Shown here piece after piece: positions 27,856-28,471 of a DNA stretch of 28,471 bases. Source of the DNA: DATDPM01 sp041498815. GTDB taxonomy: Bacteria > Pseudomonadota > Alphaproteobacteria > DATDPM01. The position numbers were made by a program, and so were the translations under genes. How positions within the stretch are numbered: position 1 is the first letter of the stretch; each line of letters opens with the position of its first letter. The notes under the pieces were generated by a model. It was not told the DNA's origin, searched no databases, and saw only the letters and a program-made list of their open reading frames with translations. The stretch spans positions 1 to 28,471 of the forward strand of contig JBGQJC010000034.1 of the NCBI GenBank assembly GCA_041498815.1, in the 5' to 3' direction.

Positions 27856-28471
27856 ATGAAATTCGCTTCGGCCCTGCTGCGCACGACCGCGATCGGCGCG
27901 GTCTTTCTTGCCGGCGGGTGCAACATGCTGGACCGGATGTCGCAAGTGGGCGACCAGCCCAAGCTCACCAGTATTCAGAATCCGACGTCCGAGCCCAATT
28001 ACCGGCCCATCACCATGCCGATGCCGGCCCCCTACGTGGCCGAGCGCCAGGCGAGCTCGCTGTGGCGGCCGGGCGCGCGCGACTTTTTGAAGGATCAGCG
28101 CGCGAGCAACGTGGGCGACGTCGTGACCGTGGTGATCGACATCAACGAAAAGGCGAAGATCGACAACGAGAGCAAGCGCGCCCGCTCCAATAGCGAGAAA
28201 GCCGCCGCGAATAATTTCATGGGATTCGAGGCGAAGCTCAACAAAGTATTTCCCGATACCATCGATCCGACGAGTCTGGTGGACACCAGCAGCTCGAGTG
28301 GAAGTGACGGTTCGGGCAGCGTCAACCGCGACGAACAGGTGACGTTGCGCGTTGCCGCCACCGTCACGCAGATCCTGCCCAACGGGAATTTGGTGCTGTC
28401 GGGCCGCCAGGAGATGCGGGTGAATTACGAAGTGCGCGACCTGGAGGTCCAGGGCGTCATCCGCCCGCAGG
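27856..28471 (+). CDS. flgH: FlgH, L-ring lipoprotein (partial, C-terminus off window)
   Basis: FlgH forms the outer-membrane L ring. The 205 visible residues start MKFASALLRTTAIGAVFLAGGCNML, a lipoprotein signal peptide with a lipobox ending LAGGC, followed by SSLWRPGARDFLKDQRASNVGDVVTVVIDINEKAKIDNESKR and NGNLVLSGRQEMRVNYEVRDLEVQGVIRPQ, all typical of FlgH. The ATG at 27856 has a GAGGAG Shine-Dalgarno; an in-frame ATG at 27841 overlaps the flgA stop by 4 bp and would add 5 residues. The gene runs off the window before its end. Confidence 0.96.
   Translation, partial: MKFASALLRTTAIGAVFLAGGCNMLDRMSQVGDQPKLTSIQNPTSEPNYRPITMPMPAPYVAERQASSLWRPGARDFLKDQRASNVGDVVTVVIDINEKAKIDNESKRARSNSEKAAANNFMGFEAKLNKVFPDTIDPTSLVDTSSSSGSDGSGSVNRDEQVTLRVAATVTQILPNGNLVLSGRQEMRVNYEVRDLEVQGVIRPQ

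Overview
The window is a GC-rich, gene-dense stretch of an alphaproteobacterial chromosome. It is a flagellar and chemotaxis locus interrupted by a metal and potassium transport block. The alphaproteobacterial call rests on gene order (flgF-flgG-flgA-flgH; fliL-fliM-DUF6468-like-MotE-like), on CtrA-type boxes (TTAA-N7-TTAA) upstream of flagellar and chemotaxis operons, and on a sigma-54 promoter before flgF. A CheZ next to cheY suggests a Rhodospirillales-like lineage over a rhizobial one, but I cannot name a genus. I see no tRNA, rRNA, CRISPR array, transposase or integrase.

Layout. (1) 1-3053, minus strand: flgB-flgC-fliE-fliQ-fliR-flhB, the proximal rod and export gate; flhB is cut by the window edge at its NPTH self-cleavage site. 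(2) 3315-3539, plus strand: csrA, divergent from flgB. (3) 3581-4879, plus strand: a divergent Nramp-family metal transporter. (4) 4886-12941, minus strand: a complete kdp operon in the order small ORF, kdpF, kdpA, kdpB, kdpC, kdpD, kdpE. It starts with an unnamed 27-residue membrane peptide and has a candidate KdpE operator. (5) 13032-13123: a truncated second copy of the Nramp 3' end. (6) 13269-14979, plus strand: FlhB C-terminal-like protein, an unknown helical protein, fliO and fliP. (7) 15057-15593, plus strand: a secreted protein. (8) 15671-21792, minus strand: cheY, cheZ, two tandem MotB-like genes and a very large periplasmic AMIN-like/TPR protein. (9) 21881-24975, minus strand: fliL, fliM, a DUF6468-like gene and a MotE-like gene. 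(10) 25288 to the end, plus strand: flgF, flgG, flgA and a partial flgH.

How it works together. The rod, export-gate, switch and chemotaxis genes appear to be under CtrA-type control, and flgFGAH under sigma-54 with a tandem dyad enhancer about 100-130 bp upstream. CheY, CheZ and FliM provide the switch signal. Two CheY-binding-like EID(A/S)LL motifs are visible, one in FliM and one at the end of CheZ. The cheYZ operon continues by 4-bp overlaps into two MotB-like proteins, without a MotA in view, and into the giant periplasmic protein. That points to a lineage-specific stator-associated module.

The most striking structural feature is that the kdp unit lies exactly between two 97-bp direct repeats of the Nramp 3' end (4788-4884 and 13032-13128, 93/97 identical). 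One repeat ends 1 bp before the kdpE stop codon; the other begins 4 bp upstream of the candidate kdp operator. This looks like a cassette inserted by recombination at the Nramp tail. The best candidates for undescribed biology are this cassette structure, the 27-residue Kdp peptide, and the tandem MotB-like plus AMIN/TPR module.
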